Below, piece by piece: positions 35,320 through 45,515 of a stretch of 64,000 nt of DNA. Each line of letters starts with the position of its first letter. Within the stretch, counting starts at the first letter, position 1. The translations under genes were made by a program, and so were the position numbers. The stretch lies in the NCBI RefSeq assembly GCF_001275385.1, contig NZ_LGIW01000015.1, positions 2,099,489-2,163,488 on the forward strand, in the 5' to 3' direction. The notes beneath the pieces were generated by a model, which did no database searches, was not told where the DNA came from, and saw only the letters and a program-made list of their open reading frames with translations. Source of the stretch: Exiguobacterium sp. BMC-KP. Lineage in GTDB: Bacteria; Bacillota; Bacilli; Exiguobacteriales; Exiguobacteriaceae.

Positions 35320-36258
35320 TCAGTAGCAAGTAAAATGATCTTCGAGCCATTGCCATTCTTCGTCAAACAAGACCCCTCTTTTTGTTTGAATGATCCAATG
35401 AAATAGTTTAGGAATCGTCTGACAGGAATGCTGATAGCGATATAAAAATCGAAGAGCGATCAGGACTTCATCCGTTTGTATTTGTCGCGTTTGCTTCAAC
35501 AATGTTTGTAAACGTTTGATTACCGGTTCAATCGCTACTTCATTACCATGTCGCTCAATTGCGACCAACGCATACTCTCTCACATTGCTGGATCGATCTT
35601 TTAGTCCATGCAAAAATATCGAAAGATCTAATCCATTTCCAAGTTCACTCAGTGCAGCTAGAGCCGAATGCCTAACGTCGCCTCGAGAATGATCTAACAA
35701 AGGAATCAAATAAGGAACGGCTCGTTCTGTTCCAATCGTTGCTAAAACAAAATTAGCACTCACGACATCAAAAGAGTTATTTGATGTCGTAATCAAACGA
35801 ATTAATGCATCCTCTGCTACTTCACCTCGACACACTCGTAATGCTTGAATCGCAGCCTCTCGAACAGACGACCGAGAATCGTCTACGTATTTTACAATTT
35901 GTTCTGCATCATAGATGTATTGTTGTTTTGCTAGTTCTTCTAAAATGCTTTCGAGAAATATTGGCTTTGTCTCCTGCTCTAGTTTCTCAAGTAATAACAT
36001 ACCTGCACGAATATCTCTCGAATTCACACCAATCGTTCCAATCATAAAATAAAGATGTTGTTTTTTTTCTGCTTGTTTTACTTTGTCGAGTAAAGTGTTC
36101 AATATTGGAAGCATATTCGCACCCTTCAATTGACTCACTCTTTCATACGCTAAGTCAGATGGTGAGCCTTCGTTCGTATAGCACTTCAATTCTTCATTGT
36201 AGAGGTACTCTTCTTCAGACATTTGTTCAACTACATTTAGAATCTCATCATCCTTCAT
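35320..36258 (-). CDS. HEAT-repeat protein
   Basis: A 312-residue all-helical protein with at least four HEAT/PBS-lyase-like repeats between about residues 125 and 245 (for example DDSRSSVREAAIQALRV, DHSRGDVRHSALAALSELG, DRSSNVREYALVAIERHG). Such repeats bind proteins; no enzymatic motif is present. Coding sequence is visibly more AT-rich than flanking genes. It follows the LysE-type exporter gene by 36 bases and is probably cotranscribed with it. AAGGAG lies 12 bases before the ATG. Confidence 0.8.
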   Translation of the reverse strand: MKDDEILNVVEQMSEEEYLYNEELKCYTNEGSPSDLAYERVSQLKGANMLPILNTLLDKVKQAEKKQHLYFMIGTIGVNSRDIRAGMLLLEKLEQETKPIFLESILEELAKQQYIYDAEQIVKYVDDSRSSVREAAIQALRVCRGEVAEDALIRLITTSNNSFDVVSANFVLATIGTERAVPYLIPLLDHSRGDVRHSALAALSELGNGLDLSIFLHGLKDRSSNVREYALVAIERHGNEVAIEPVIKRLQTLLKQTRQIQTDEVLIALRFLYRYQHSCQTIPKLFHWIIQTKRGVLFDEEWQWLEDHFTCY

Positions 36259-36294
36259 ATTTTTCAGTTGCTCCTTATTCCGTTAAATATCTTT

Positions 36295-36924
36295 TTAACT
36301 TTTTTCTAAAGCAAACTGAATCAACTGATACGATAACCAAAACATCAAACATCCTATTCCAAAATCTAATATTTTCCAAGCTTTTGGTTTTTTAAAGATA
36401 GGAATTAACCATCTCGCTCCGTATCCTAAACTGAAAAACCAGACAAATGAGGCAATCAGTGCTCCGATCAAGAAATTAACTTTTTGATCAAATGTCAAAG
36501 TTCCAGCTATTCCAGCTATTCCACCTATCACGACGACTGTATCTAAATACACATGTGGATTTAAAAGTGTAATTGCTAATGTGAGTAAGATCGTTTTGTG
36601 AATGGGGATGACTTTAGGATTTGTTGAAATATCAATTGTATGTGATGACGATAATGCACTACGGAAAGATTTGAATCCGTATAAGAGTAAAAATAGTCCT
36701 CCGATAATCGCAAGACCAACATTTGCAAACGTATTATTCTTAATAACAGTACCGACGCCTAGTACACCTGTACACATCAACAACACATCACATAAGAAAC
36801 ATACTAGCGCTACCCAGAAAATATTATTTTTCAGTAAACCCTGTTTAAGAACAAACGCGTTTTGGGCACCGATTGCGACGATGAGCGTACCTGACGTTAC
36901 TATGCCTTTTAAAATTTCATTCAC
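36295..36924 (-). CDS. argO: LysE/ArgO family amino-acid exporter
   Basis: A 209-residue membrane protein with about six helices. The LysE/ArgO signature appears near the start as IVAIGAQNAFVLKQGLLKNN, and LNPHVYLDTVVVIGG in the middle; basic amino acids are the expected substrate. GTG start at 36924 follows GAGAGG at 11 bases. Base composition is AT-rich like the HEAT gene behind it, which suggests joint acquisition. No LysG/ArgP-type regulator is adjacent. Symbol given by family resemblance. Confidence 0.83.
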   Translation of the reverse strand: MNEILKGIVTSGTLIVAIGAQNAFVLKQGLLKNNIFWVALVCFLCDVLLMCTGVLGVGTVIKNNTFANVGLAIIGGLFLLLYGFKSFRSALSSSHTIDISTNPKVIPIHKTILLTLAITLLNPHVYLDTVVVIGGIAGIAGTLTFDQKVNFLIGALIASFVWFFSLGYGARWLIPIFKKPKAWKILDFGIGCLMFWLSYQLIQFALEKS

Positions 36925-37010
36925 TTAATTGTCGACCTCTCTTCTTATTCTTAAATGTGAGGAATACGCTGTATGTAATTCTTCCAAATATTAAGTATAC
37001 TATTGCAAAC

Positions 37011-37049
37011 AAAAAGTACCGAACCCTATTTACTAGGATTCGGTACTTA
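37011..37049 (-). terminator. Terminator after groEL
   Basis: Minus-strand AAGTACCGAATCC pairs with GGTTCGGTACTT and runs into T5. Confidence 0.88.
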
Positions 37050-37062
37050 AGACGAAAATAGC

Positions 37063-38718
<1,656 letters not shown>

Positions 38719-38735
38719 TTAGATGATTGACTGAA

Positions 38736-39020
38736 TTACTCGGCTACTGCCAAAATATCGCTTTCGCGTAAAATTAAGTATTCATTGCCGTCGACTTTGA
38801 CTTCCGAACCGGCATATTGTGCATAGATGACGTGATCTCCGACACTCACTTCAAGTGGTACACGTACGCCTTGCTCTGTCACACGGCCTGTACCGACAGC
38901 GACGACTTTACCCTCTTGTGGTTTTTCTTTCGCTGACCCAGGAAGAACGATTCCTCCGAGTGTTGTTTCTTCTTTTTTAACGACTTCGATCACGATGCGA
39001 TCACCAAGTGGTTTTAACAT
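38736..39020 (-). CDS. groES: 10 kDa co-chaperonin GroES
   Basis: Heptameric lid of GroEL, 94 residues starting [18 protein letters not shown], with the mobile loop [19 protein letters not shown] and C-terminal [13 protein letters not shown] longer frame to 39062 would include the ribosome site; AAGGAGG lies nine bases before ATG at 39020, so that start is used. Confidence 0.98.
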   Translation of the reverse strand: MLKPLGDRIVIEVVKKEETTLGGIVLPGSAKEKPQEGKVVAVGTGRVTEQGVRVPLEVSVGDHVIYAQYAGSEVKVDGNEYLILRESDILAVAE

Positions 39021-39051
39021 GCGAAACATCCTCCTTGAAAATGACTGTTTT

Positions 39052-39078
39052 TTAGCACTCACTTTCGTTGAGTGCTAA
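39052..39078. promoter_or_regulatory. CIRCE operator (HrcA site)
   Basis: Exact consensus TTAGCACTC-N9-GAGTGCTAA between the groES promoter and gene; HrcA repression and heat induction follow from established knowledge. Confidence 0.97.
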
Positions 39079-39087
39079 CATATTTTT

Positions 39088-39116
39088 ATCTTATACGCTT
39101 TCTCTCCTGAATTCAA
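39088..39116 (-). promoter_or_regulatory. SigA promoter of groESL
   Basis: TTGAAT (39111-39116), 17-base spacer, TAAGAT (39088-39093), immediately upstream of CIRCE. Confidence 0.7.
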
Positions 39117-39240
39117 GCCTGAACCTTTATCCGTTTTCCCGAAATCGACACCTTTGAATCATCGTCAATCGTGCGCCCGGACCGTTTGTTTGTTACAATC
39201 GGGACAGTACCTTCATTACAAAGGAGTTGTGTCCTGTACG

Positions 39241-39933
39241 ATGAAAAATCCAATCAGTCTGCCTTTCCTGATGGCGGAGAAATGGCAAAAGCGTCACGTC
39301 ATTCCGATCATCATCTATCTGATCGTCCAATTGGTTCCGGGTTCGTTCCAGTATTTCCTGCCGAAGAACATCATTGCTGACGTCGCCGGCTGGTGGCTTG
39401 CAATCGGCTTCACGGTTGCCGTCATCGTCTCCTACTACTGCTTACGCCCTGATTGGCAGAAGTGGAAGGCAGAAGGACGTCAAACCGATCCGATGGATAC
39501 CTTAAAATGGATCGGGATCGGGATTGCGCTCCTGTATGCACTCTTGATCAGCGTCAACTTAATCGATGCCTGGATGGCAGGTGGAATTGAGAATGTCGCG
39601 AAATCACAAAATACGGATCAGATCATCCAAGCAATCCAAGTCATCCCACTCTTACAAGTCATGGTCGTCTTGCTAGGACCCATCATGGAAGAGTTCTTGT
39701 TCCGGCACATCATGTTCGGCAATCTTTCATCGAAGCTCGGCTTCTTCTTTAGCTTCATCCTGACGGGTGGCTTATTCGCCCTGATCCACCAAGATAACAA
39801 GTTTTTGATCTATGTCGCGATGAGTTTCGTCTTCTCGCTCGTCTTCGTCAAGACGCGCCGGATCCTTGCTCCAATCGCCATTCATGTCTTTAACAACGGA
39901 ATCGTCGTACTCGCCATCTACGCGATGTCTTAA
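39241..39933 (+). CDS. CPBP family intramembrane metalloprotease (YdiL-like)
   Basis: A 230-residue membrane protein with about six helices. The Abi/CAAX protease motifs are present: EEFLFR (EExxxR) near residue 147, FALIHQ with the second-motif histidine, and HVFNNG. These are the glutamate and histidine residues that bind metal in the family. Position beside groESL and ydiK matches B. subtilis ydiL. ATG at 39241 lies 14 bases after AAGGAG; an in-frame GTG at 39229 is too close. Confidence 0.85.
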   Translation: MKNPISLPFLMAEKWQKRHVIPIIIYLIVQLVPGSFQYFLPKNIIADVAGWWLAIGFTVAVIVSYYCLRPDWQKWKAEGRQTDPMDTLKWIGIGIALLYALLISVNLIDAWMAGGIENVAKSQNTDQIIQAIQVIPLLQVMVVLLGPIMEEFLFRHIMFGNLSSKLGFFFSFILTGGLFALIHQDNKFLIYVAMSFVFSLVFVKTRRILAPIAIHVFNNGIVVLAIYAMS

Positions 39934-39954
39934 TTTACGAAAGGTCGTGTTTTC

Positions 39955-40188
39955 ATGCGTCAAAGCTCGAACTTCATGGCAGTGTTCTATGCCATCTTCG
40001 GTGTTCTCTTTATGTTCCTCGCCTACAACAACTCAGTCGAGGCAGGAACGGTCTTCAACTTCTGGACGATCCTCCTGACGTTGTTCGCCGCAATCGACTT
40101 CTATCGTCTCTACCTGATTTTCCGCTTCCGCTCAGCAGCAAAGAAGATGATCAAGAAGGAACAAGATAAAAAGAACGATAAGCAATAA
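39955..40188 (+). CDS. YdiK-like small membrane protein (DUF4305)
   Basis: A 77-residue protein with two membrane helices (FMAVFYAIFGVLFMFLAY and TVFNFWTILLTLFAAIDFYRLYLI, read in parts) and a Lys-rich cytoplasmic tail. Size, topology and position next to the YdiL-like gene and groESL match B. subtilis ydiK. Function unknown. It begins 21 bases after the protease gene, GAAAGG upstream. Confidence 0.78.
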   Translation: MRQSSNFMAVFYAIFGVLFMFLAYNNSVEAGTVFNFWTILLTLFAAIDFYRLYLIFRFRSAAKKMIKKEQDKKNDKQ

Positions 40189-40226
40189 AAAAACGAGGTT
40201 TCCGTCATGCGGAAATCTCGTTTTTT
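40187..40226. terminator. Bidirectional terminator
   Basis: AAACGAG-TTTCCG pairs with CGGAAA-CTCGTTT, A7 and T6 flanks. Confidence 0.88.
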
Positions 40227-40229
40227 GGT

Positions 40230-40526
40230 TTATTCTTTCGCTTGTCCTTTGCGGTAGGAATCGATGATCGTTTTCGCCACATCGAGACTTAACCGCTCAT
40301 CGAGGACCAAGTTCTTGATCATATTGACGAATTCGACATCTTCCTGTTGCACCGAATCAATCCGCTCGATCAACTGGTTCAACTTCGCCCGGACGGTCGG
40401 ATAAGACACTTGATAGGCGCTTGCCATGTCCTTCAACGAACCGGAGCTTAAGACGAACTTCCGGATGAACTCGAGATGCTCCTGTTCAAGTGCCAGTACC
40501 CAGGCAGGTACGTCTTGTCGTTCCAT
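40230..40526 (-). CDS. DUF2089 family protein
   Basis: A 98-residue protein with a predicted helix-turn-helix-like region: LEFIRKFVLSSGSLKDMASAYQVSYPTVRAKLNQLI (read in parts) resembles a sigma-4/HTH fold, so DNA binding is plausible. The C-terminal helix is charged. DUF2089 has no assigned function. It follows the membrane-protein gene by 18 bases in the same operon, which suggests the pair work together, perhaps as a membrane-coupled regulator. Confidence 0.75.
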   Translation of the reverse strand: MERQDVPAWVLALEQEHLEFIRKFVLSSGSLKDMASAYQVSYPTVRAKLNQLIERIDSVQQEDVEFVNMIKNLVLDERLSLDVAKTIIDSYRKGQAKE

Positions 40527-40544
40527 CGTGTTCCCTCACTTCTC

Positions 40545-40832
40545 TTACAAATCTTGAATCTCCATCCGCTCTTTCTCACGCTTCAATTGTTTGCGACGCG
40601 AATCGACGCCCATCTCAGCCATTGAGATCATCAAACATATGCCGGCAAACGTCCCCATCCGAATCACTGATTCTCGATCCGATGTGTGTGGTCCTGTTCC
40701 GTAATACCAGTAAATTCCGAGACCGATGATGATGGCTGGAATGATGAGACTAAAGAGTCTTCCACGTCTCGCCAAGTAAAATTGTACGATACAGACTGTG
40801 ACAATACCAATGACGATTCCTACCATTTGCAT
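40545..40832 (-). CDS. Hypothetical three-helix membrane protein
   Basis: A 95-residue protein with hydrophobic segments at about residues 3-18, 29-45 and 62-76, and a strongly charged C-terminal tail (DSRRKQLKREKERMEI). Not recognised beyond that. It is the first gene of a two-gene operon with the DUF2089 protein. A TATAAT box lies 20 bases before the start. Confidence 0.6.
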   Translation of the reverse strand: MQMVGIVIGIVTVCIVQFYLARRGRLFSLIIPAIIIGLGIYWYYGTGPHTSDRESVIRMGTFAGICLMISMAEMGVDSRRKQLKREKERMEIQDL

Positions 40833-40852
40833 CCTATCGCCTCTTCTCTATG

Positions 40853-40858
40853 ATTATA
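40853..40858 (-). promoter_or_regulatory. -10 element of DUF2089 operon
   Basis: TATAAT on the minus strand in a very AT-rich gap; no good -35. Confidence 0.4.
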
Positions 40859-40966
40859 TAAATAATATTGACTTTAAAATTAATAATATTAAATATAAAT
40901 TTAATTATAATCAAAAATAAGAAGTTTTCTTTAAAAACAATCTACTTTAATCTATTTTTACATACG

Positions 40967-40997
40967 AAAAAAAGAAGGACTGACAAGTCAGTCCTTC
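40967..40997 (-). terminator. Terminator after dicarboxylate symporter gene
   Basis: AAGGACTGAC and GTCAGTCCTT form a tight hairpin, followed on the minus strand by CT and seven T. Confidence 0.82.
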
Positions 40998-41013
40998 CCA
41001 ATACCTACGACGA

Positions 41014-42309
41014 TCACGCACTGCGGACGTCGTCTTTCTTATTTTCTGTCGACATGAACGTATCGAGTTGGTCTTCATCAAGAACACCTTCCCACTTCGC
41101 GATGACAAGTGAAGCGAGCGTGTTTCCTGTGACGTTGACAACCGAGCGCATCATATCCATGATTCGGTCAATCCCTGCGATGAAGGCAAGTCCTTCTGCC
41201 GGGATACCGACCGTACCGAGTGTTGCAAGTAACACGACGAATGAGACGCCTGGAACGGCAGCCATCCCTTTTGATGTCAGCATCAAGACGAAGACGAGTG
41301 TGATTTGAGTCCCAATCGAAAGATCAATGCCGTACATCTGCGCGATGAACAAAGCTGCGAGCGCTTGATAGAGTGCTGATCCATCGAGATTAAACGAATA
41401 ACCCGTCGGTACGACGAAGCTGACGATTGATTTCGGAACGCCCATCTTCTCCAATTTTTCCATGATTCGTGGAAGAACTGTTTCTGAAGAGGCTGTCGAA
41501 TACGTCAGTAGCAATTCATCTTTGAAAACTCGGACGAAGTCCGATACCCGAACACCAACCCACTTCATGATGCCACCGAAGACGATGACCATAAAGAGAA
41601 GAGCAGTGACGTATAATGTCGCGATAAGCTTAAATAACGAACCAAGCGAGTCAATCCCAAACGTCGAGACTGTCACACCGATTAAGGCAAAGACACCGAT
41701 CGGTGCGAACTTCATAACGATGTTAACGAGATTGAACATCGCCGCTGCGACACCTTCAAAGAAACGAATGACCGGTTGACCCTTCTCTCCTGCAAAACCG
41801 ACACCGAGTCCGAATAAGACTGAGAAGAAAATAATAGCAAGCATATCCCCGCGGACCATCGCATCGAGAATGTTCGTCGGCACGATGTTGACGATTTTTT
41901 CGACGAGTCCTTCGTCTTTTGTCGTTTCTTCTGTTGCGACATACGATGAGATATCCGTTTTATCGAGTGTCGACATATTGATACCAGCACCCGGTTCAAT
42001 CAGATTTGCTGCAAATAATCCCGTGAAGATGGCAATCATCGTCACGATCGTGAAGTAACCGAGCGTCTTAACACCGAGACGTCCGAGACTTTTCGGGCTA
42101 CCGACCGATGAGACACCGAGGACGATCGTCGTGAAGACGATTGGGACGACAATCATTTTCATCATCCGGATAAAGATGTCACCGATTGGCTTGAGCCACT
42201 CCGCGACATGGGGATTCCCATAAAATACACCACCGACTGTGATCCCGAGAATCAAGCCGATTAAAATCTGCCAGGCAAGGCCAATTGGCTTACGTTTCGT
42301 AGTTGTCAT
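41014..42309 (-). CDS. gltT: Dicarboxylate/amino acid:cation symporter (DAACS family, GltT/GltP-like)
   Basis: A 431-residue transporter importing glutamate/aspartate or C4-dicarboxylates with protons or sodium. Hairpin-1 motif TYSTASSETVLP, SFNLDGSALYQA in helix 7, the NMDGT-like substrate region and hairpin 2/helix 8 segment SVVNVTGNTLASLV are present. The Arg of DRIMDMMRSVVNV favours acidic amino acids or dicarboxylates. Single gene with its own terminator. The symbol reflects family, not proven specificity. Confidence 0.9.
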   Translation of the reverse strand: MTTTKRKPIGLAWQILIGLILGITVGGVFYGNPHVAEWLKPIGDIFIRMMKMIVVPIVFTTIVLGVSSVGSPKSLGRLGVKTLGYFTIVTMIAIFTGLFAANLIEPGAGINMSTLDKTDISSYVATEETTKDEGLVEKIVNIVPTNILDAMVRGDMLAIIFFSVLFGLGVGFAGEKGQPVIRFFEGVAAAMFNLVNIVMKFAPIGVFALIGVTVSTFGIDSLGSLFKLIATLYVTALLFMVIVFGGIMKWVGVRVSDFVRVFKDELLLTYSTASSETVLPRIMEKLEKMGVPKSIVSFVVPTGYSFNLDGSALYQALAALFIAQMYGIDLSIGTQITLVFVLMLTSKGMAAVPGVSFVVLLATLGTVGIPAEGLAFIAGIDRIMDMMRSVVNVTGNTLASLVIAKWEGVLDEDQLDTFMSTENKKDDVRSA

Positions 42310-42433
42310 ACTCTTCCTCCTTATACATCCGTCTTACTTGTATCCTACATGTAGTGGAACATAACTAGAATTTTGTCTTAAATACAGCACATTGTCAAAT
42401 CCTCCTGTTATAGTACAAAAACGAAATATATAC

Positions 42434-42480
42434 AAAAAAACATCCAAAATCCGCTTGTTTCCAAGCATTTTGGACGTTTT
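42434..42480 (-). terminator. Terminator after ferredoxin-NADP reductase gene
   Basis: Minus-strand CGTCCAAAAT-GCTT pairs with AAGC-ATTTTGGATG, followed by seven T. Confidence 0.88.
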
Positions 42481-42494
42481 AACATTATTCAATA

Positions 42495-43547
42495 TTATTG
42501 ATTGACGCGTTCCTCAATCAACGCGCGGTTGCGTTTTTTAAAGACTTCATTGTGTGACGAGACCATCGCTACTTTTGGTGCTTCCGGTTCGATGAAACGT
42601 TTCGCTCGGTTGACGGCGTTTGCCGCATCTTGGAAGGCACCCGAGATCAAATGGACTTTCCCGTCGTGCGAAAGAATATCTCCTGCTGCATACAAACCCG
42701 GTACACTCGATTCACTCGCCGCATTTCCAGCGATGTAAAAATCATCAGCCCGTGCGATATCTAGATCACAGGCGTCAAGCAAGGCCGCATCCTGTTCATA
42801 CCCATGATTGATGATGACTTCATCAATCGGAATCTCAACGATTTCATCCGTTTGACAGTCGATCAATTCAACCGACGCGATCCGTTGATGATCGGGACTT
42901 GCGATCAACTTGTGAATCGTCGTGTTCAAGAGGCAAACAGCTGAGCTTTTGACGAGCTGGTCGACTTGCGCCTCGTGCCCTGAAAAACAATCTCGGCGAT
43001 ACGTGACGTAGACTTTTTTTGCGACCGGTTCGAGCTCGTTCGCCCAGTCAATCGCCGAGTTCCCACCACCTGATACGATGACGGTCTTTCCTTTAAAGCG
43101 TTCAATCGATTTAACGGTATAGTTCAAGTTCGAGACTTCAAAGCGTTCCGCGCCCTCGACTTTTAATTTTTGTGGATTGAGGATTCCCCCACCGACTGCG
43201 ACGATGACCGTCTTCGAATAATGAATCCGACCCGATTCGGCTTCTAAGACGAAGTTTCCGAAGACGTCTTTTGCAATCGAGATGATCTTTTCATTCAATT
43301 GAACAGTTGGTTGGAACGTCAATCCTTGTTCGACGAGTTGAGCCATGAGTTTTTCACCGGTGATCGGCGGTTGTCCACCGACGTCCCAGATCATCTTTTC
43401 CGGATAGACGTGCAGTTTTCCTCCGAGTTCTGCTTGATACTCGATCAATTTCGTCTTCATACCCCGAAGACCACTATAGAACGTCGAATATAACCCTGCT
43501 GGTCCTCCACCGATGATCGTTACGTCGAACAACTCTTGTTCCCTCAT
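42495..43547 (-). CDS. Thioredoxin reductase-like ferredoxin/flavodoxin-NADP(+) reductase
   Basis: A 350-residue FAD enzyme of the YumC/YcgT type that transfers electrons between NADPH and ferredoxin or flavodoxin. FAD motif IIGGGPAGLYS (about residue 12), NADP motif VIVSGGGNSAIDWA (about 157) and C-terminal AAGDI are present; the CxxC of thioredoxin reductase is absent. The Fur-type box upstream points to the iron-regulated YcgT role and pairs functionally with the Fur-controlled flavodoxin at 59444. ATG at 43547 is eight bases from AGGAG; a GTG at 43556 is in frame. Confidence 0.9.
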   Translation of the reverse strand: MREQELFDVTIIGGGPAGLYSTFYSGLRGMKTKLIEYQAELGGKLHVYPEKMIWDVGGQPPITGEKLMAQLVEQGLTFQPTVQLNEKIISIAKDVFGNFVLEAESGRIHYSKTVIVAVGGGILNPQKLKVEGAERFEVSNLNYTVKSIERFKGKTVIVSGGGNSAIDWANELEPVAKKVYVTYRRDCFSGHEAQVDQLVKSSAVCLLNTTIHKLIASPDHQRIASVELIDCQTDEIVEIPIDEVIINHGYEQDAALLDACDLDIARADDFYIAGNAASESSVPGLYAAGDILSHDGKVHLISGAFQDAANAVNRAKRFIEPEAPKVAMVSSHNEVFKKRNRALIEERVNQ

Positions 43548-43576
43548 CTCACTCACTCCTCATCCTCGATTGTTAT

Positions 43577-43591
43577 TGATTATCATTCTCA
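43577..43591 (-). promoter_or_regulatory. Fur box of ferredoxin-NADP reductase gene
   Basis: TGAGAATGATAATCA on the minus strand matches the 7-1-7 Fur consensus TGATAAT-N-ATTATCA with two mismatches. Confidence 0.65.
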
Positions 43592-43636
43592 CTCCCTCAT
43601 GATAACGTGAACATCTCTTGAACACAAGAAAAAATG

Positions 43637-43695
43637 TTGACAGCGTTTTTATGGGACTGGTATGGTTAGTGAGACGATAGTGATAATCATTATCA
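43637..43695 (+). promoter_or_regulatory. Promoter and Fur box of siderophore ABC operon
   Basis: TTGACA (43637-43642), 18-base spacer, TATGGT (43661-43666); a perfect Fur box TGATAATCATTATCA follows at 43681-43695, covering the initial transcribed region. Confidence 0.82.
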
Positions 43696-43730
43696 GTGAA
43701 AACGGAGAGAAAACGAAGGAGTCGTCGCTC

Positions 43731-44522
43731 ATGGTACGTCTAGCAACAGAAGAAATCAATATCGGCTACGGTGATCGTCCCATCGTCAAAGACTTATCCG
43801 TCCAGATTCCCGATCGTCAGATTACGACGATCATCGGTGCGAATGGATGCGGTAAATCGACTTTGCTGAAAGCGATGACACGGATTATTCCCCATCAATC
43901 GGGACGTGCGTTGCTCGATGGTCTCGATATCGCGAAGGAAAGCACGAAGCTGCTTGCTCGGAAAATGGCTATTCTGCCACAAACTCCGGAAAGTGCAAGT
44001 GGTCTAACGGTCGCAGAGCTCGTCTCATACGGTCGTTTCCCTTATCAAAAAGGATTCGGACGCTTGACGAAACACGATTACGAGATCATCGATTGGGCAC
44101 TCGAAGCAACGGATACGATGGCGTTCAAACATCGTCCGGTCGACGCGTTGTCGGGTGGTCAACGTCAACGGGTCTGGATTGCGATGGCACTTGCCCAAGA
44201 GACGGACATCATCTTCCTCGATGAGCCGACGACTTACCTCGACCTCGCCCACCAACTCGAGGTGCTCGAGCTACTCGAGCATCTCAACCGGACCGAAGGA
44301 CGGACGATCGTCATGGTCTTACATGATTTGAATCAAGCGGCACGCTTCGCCGACTACATCATCGCCATGAAAAACGGCGAAGTCGTCAAAGCCGGGACGT
44401 GCGAGGAAGTCATCGCAAAAGATGTCTTACAAGAAGTATTCCATATCGACGCTGAAATCGGACGCGATCCGCGGACGAACAAGCCGATGTGTATCACCTA
44501 CAACTTAATTAAGGGAGATTGA
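43731..44522 (+). CDS. Iron-siderophore ABC transporter ATP-binding protein
   Basis: A 263-residue FecE/FhuC-type ATPase. Walker A GANGCGKST (about residues 38-46), the ILPQTPESASGLTV Q-loop region, signature LSGGQRQRVWIAMAL and Walker B IIFLDEPTTYLD are typical of siderophore importers. The start at 43731 is nine bases after AAGGAG; an upstream in-frame start at 43662 would run through the Fur box. First gene of a four-gene Fur-controlled operon. Confidence 0.92.
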   Translation: MVRLATEEINIGYGDRPIVKDLSVQIPDRQITTIIGANGCGKSTLLKAMTRIIPHQSGRALLDGLDIAKESTKLLARKMAILPQTPESASGLTVAELVSYGRFPYQKGFGRLTKHDYEIIDWALEATDTMAFKHRPVDALSGGQRQRVWIAMALAQETDIIFLDEPTTYLDLAHQLEVLELLEHLNRTEGRTIVMVLHDLNQAARFADYIIAMKNGEVVKAGTCEEVIAKDVLQEVFHIDAEIGRDPRTNKPMCITYNLIKGD

Positions 44523-44525
44523 ATC

Positions 44526-45437
44526 ATGAAGAAACTACTTTTACCGGTTTTACTCATTCTCACACTCGTCATCGCAGCGTGTGGCAATACAGAGAAGAAG
44601 AACGATGCAGCATCTGGTTCGAAAAACGAGACAATCACGTACAAGTCGGAGAACGGCGACATCAAAGTTCCGGCTAATCCAAAACGTGTCGTTGTCCTCG
44701 CAGGGTTCGCCGGCAACGTCATGGCACTCGACGTACCTGTCGTTGGTGTCGATTCGTGGTCAAAAGCGAATCCGAAGTTCGACAAGCTCAAAGATGTAAC
44801 GGAAGTTTCGGAAGAGAACGTTGAAAAAATCATCGAACTCGAGCCAGACTTGATCATCGGCTACTCGACAACGAAAAACCTCGATAAAATCAAAAAGATT
44901 GCGCCGACGGTCACGTACACATACGGAAAAGTCGACTACTTGACGCAACATATCGAAATCGGTAAATTGCTCAACAAAGAACAAGAAGCACGTGACTGGG
45001 TCAAAGACTTCAAAACACGCGCTGCTGCTGCCGGTAAAGACATCAAAGCAAAAATCGGTGAAGATACAACCGTGTCTGTCATCGAAAGCTTCGATAAACA
45101 ACTTTACGTCTTCGGCAACAACTGGGGTCGTGGAACAGAGATTCTTTATCAAGAGATGAAGTTGAAAATGCCAGATAAAGTTACGAAGATGGCATTAAAA
45201 GACGGATACTACGCGTTGTCACCAGAAGTCCTTCCTGAATACGCAGGTGACTACCTCGTCTTCAGCAAGAGTGCGGAAGCAGACAACTCATTTACAAAAA
45301 CGGATACGTTCAAAAACATTCCAGCTGTCAAAAACGATCGTGTCTTCGAAGTCGATTCGAAGGAGTTCTACTTCAACGATCCTCTCACGCTCGAACGTCA
45401 ACTCGAGTTCTTCAAGAAAAGTTTCCTTGGCGCATAA
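44526..45437 (+). CDS. Iron-siderophore binding lipoprotein
   Basis: A 303-residue solute-binding lipoprotein; the lipobox VIAAC sits at Cys20. The cluster A-II fold is indicated by NPKRVVVL, EKIIELEPDLIIGYST and the C-terminal RVFEVDSKEFYFNDPLTLERQL. It captures a ferric siderophore outside the cell; hydroxamate versus catecholate type cannot be decided. Three bases after the ATPase gene. A strong terminator separates it from the permease genes. Confidence 0.9.
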   Translation: MKKLLLPVLLILTLVIAACGNTEKKNDAASGSKNETITYKSENGDIKVPANPKRVVVLAGFAGNVMALDVPVVGVDSWSKANPKFDKLKDVTEVSEENVEKIIELEPDLIIGYSTTKNLDKIKKIAPTVTYTYGKVDYLTQHIEIGKLLNKEQEARDWVKDFKTRAAAAGKDIKAKIGEDTTVSVIESFDKQLYVFGNNWGRGTEILYQEMKLKMPDKVTKMALKDGYYALSPEVLPEYAGDYLVFSKSAEADNSFTKTDTFKNIPAVKNDRVFEVDSKEFYFNDPLTLERQLEFFKKSFLGA

Positions 45438-45442
45438 TGAAT

Positions 45443-45477
45443 AAGGGAGGGAACCTGCGGGATCCCTCCCTTTTTTT
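45443..45477 (+). terminator. Intra-operon terminator after siderophore-binding protein gene
   Basis: AAGGGAGGGA pairs perfectly with TCCCTCCCTT, followed by seven T. It lies between binding-protein and permease genes and probably sets a higher level for the former. Confidence 0.85.
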
Positions 45478-45515
45478 GCGGCTTACTCCCTGAATCAGAA
45501 ATGGAGGCGACATTC

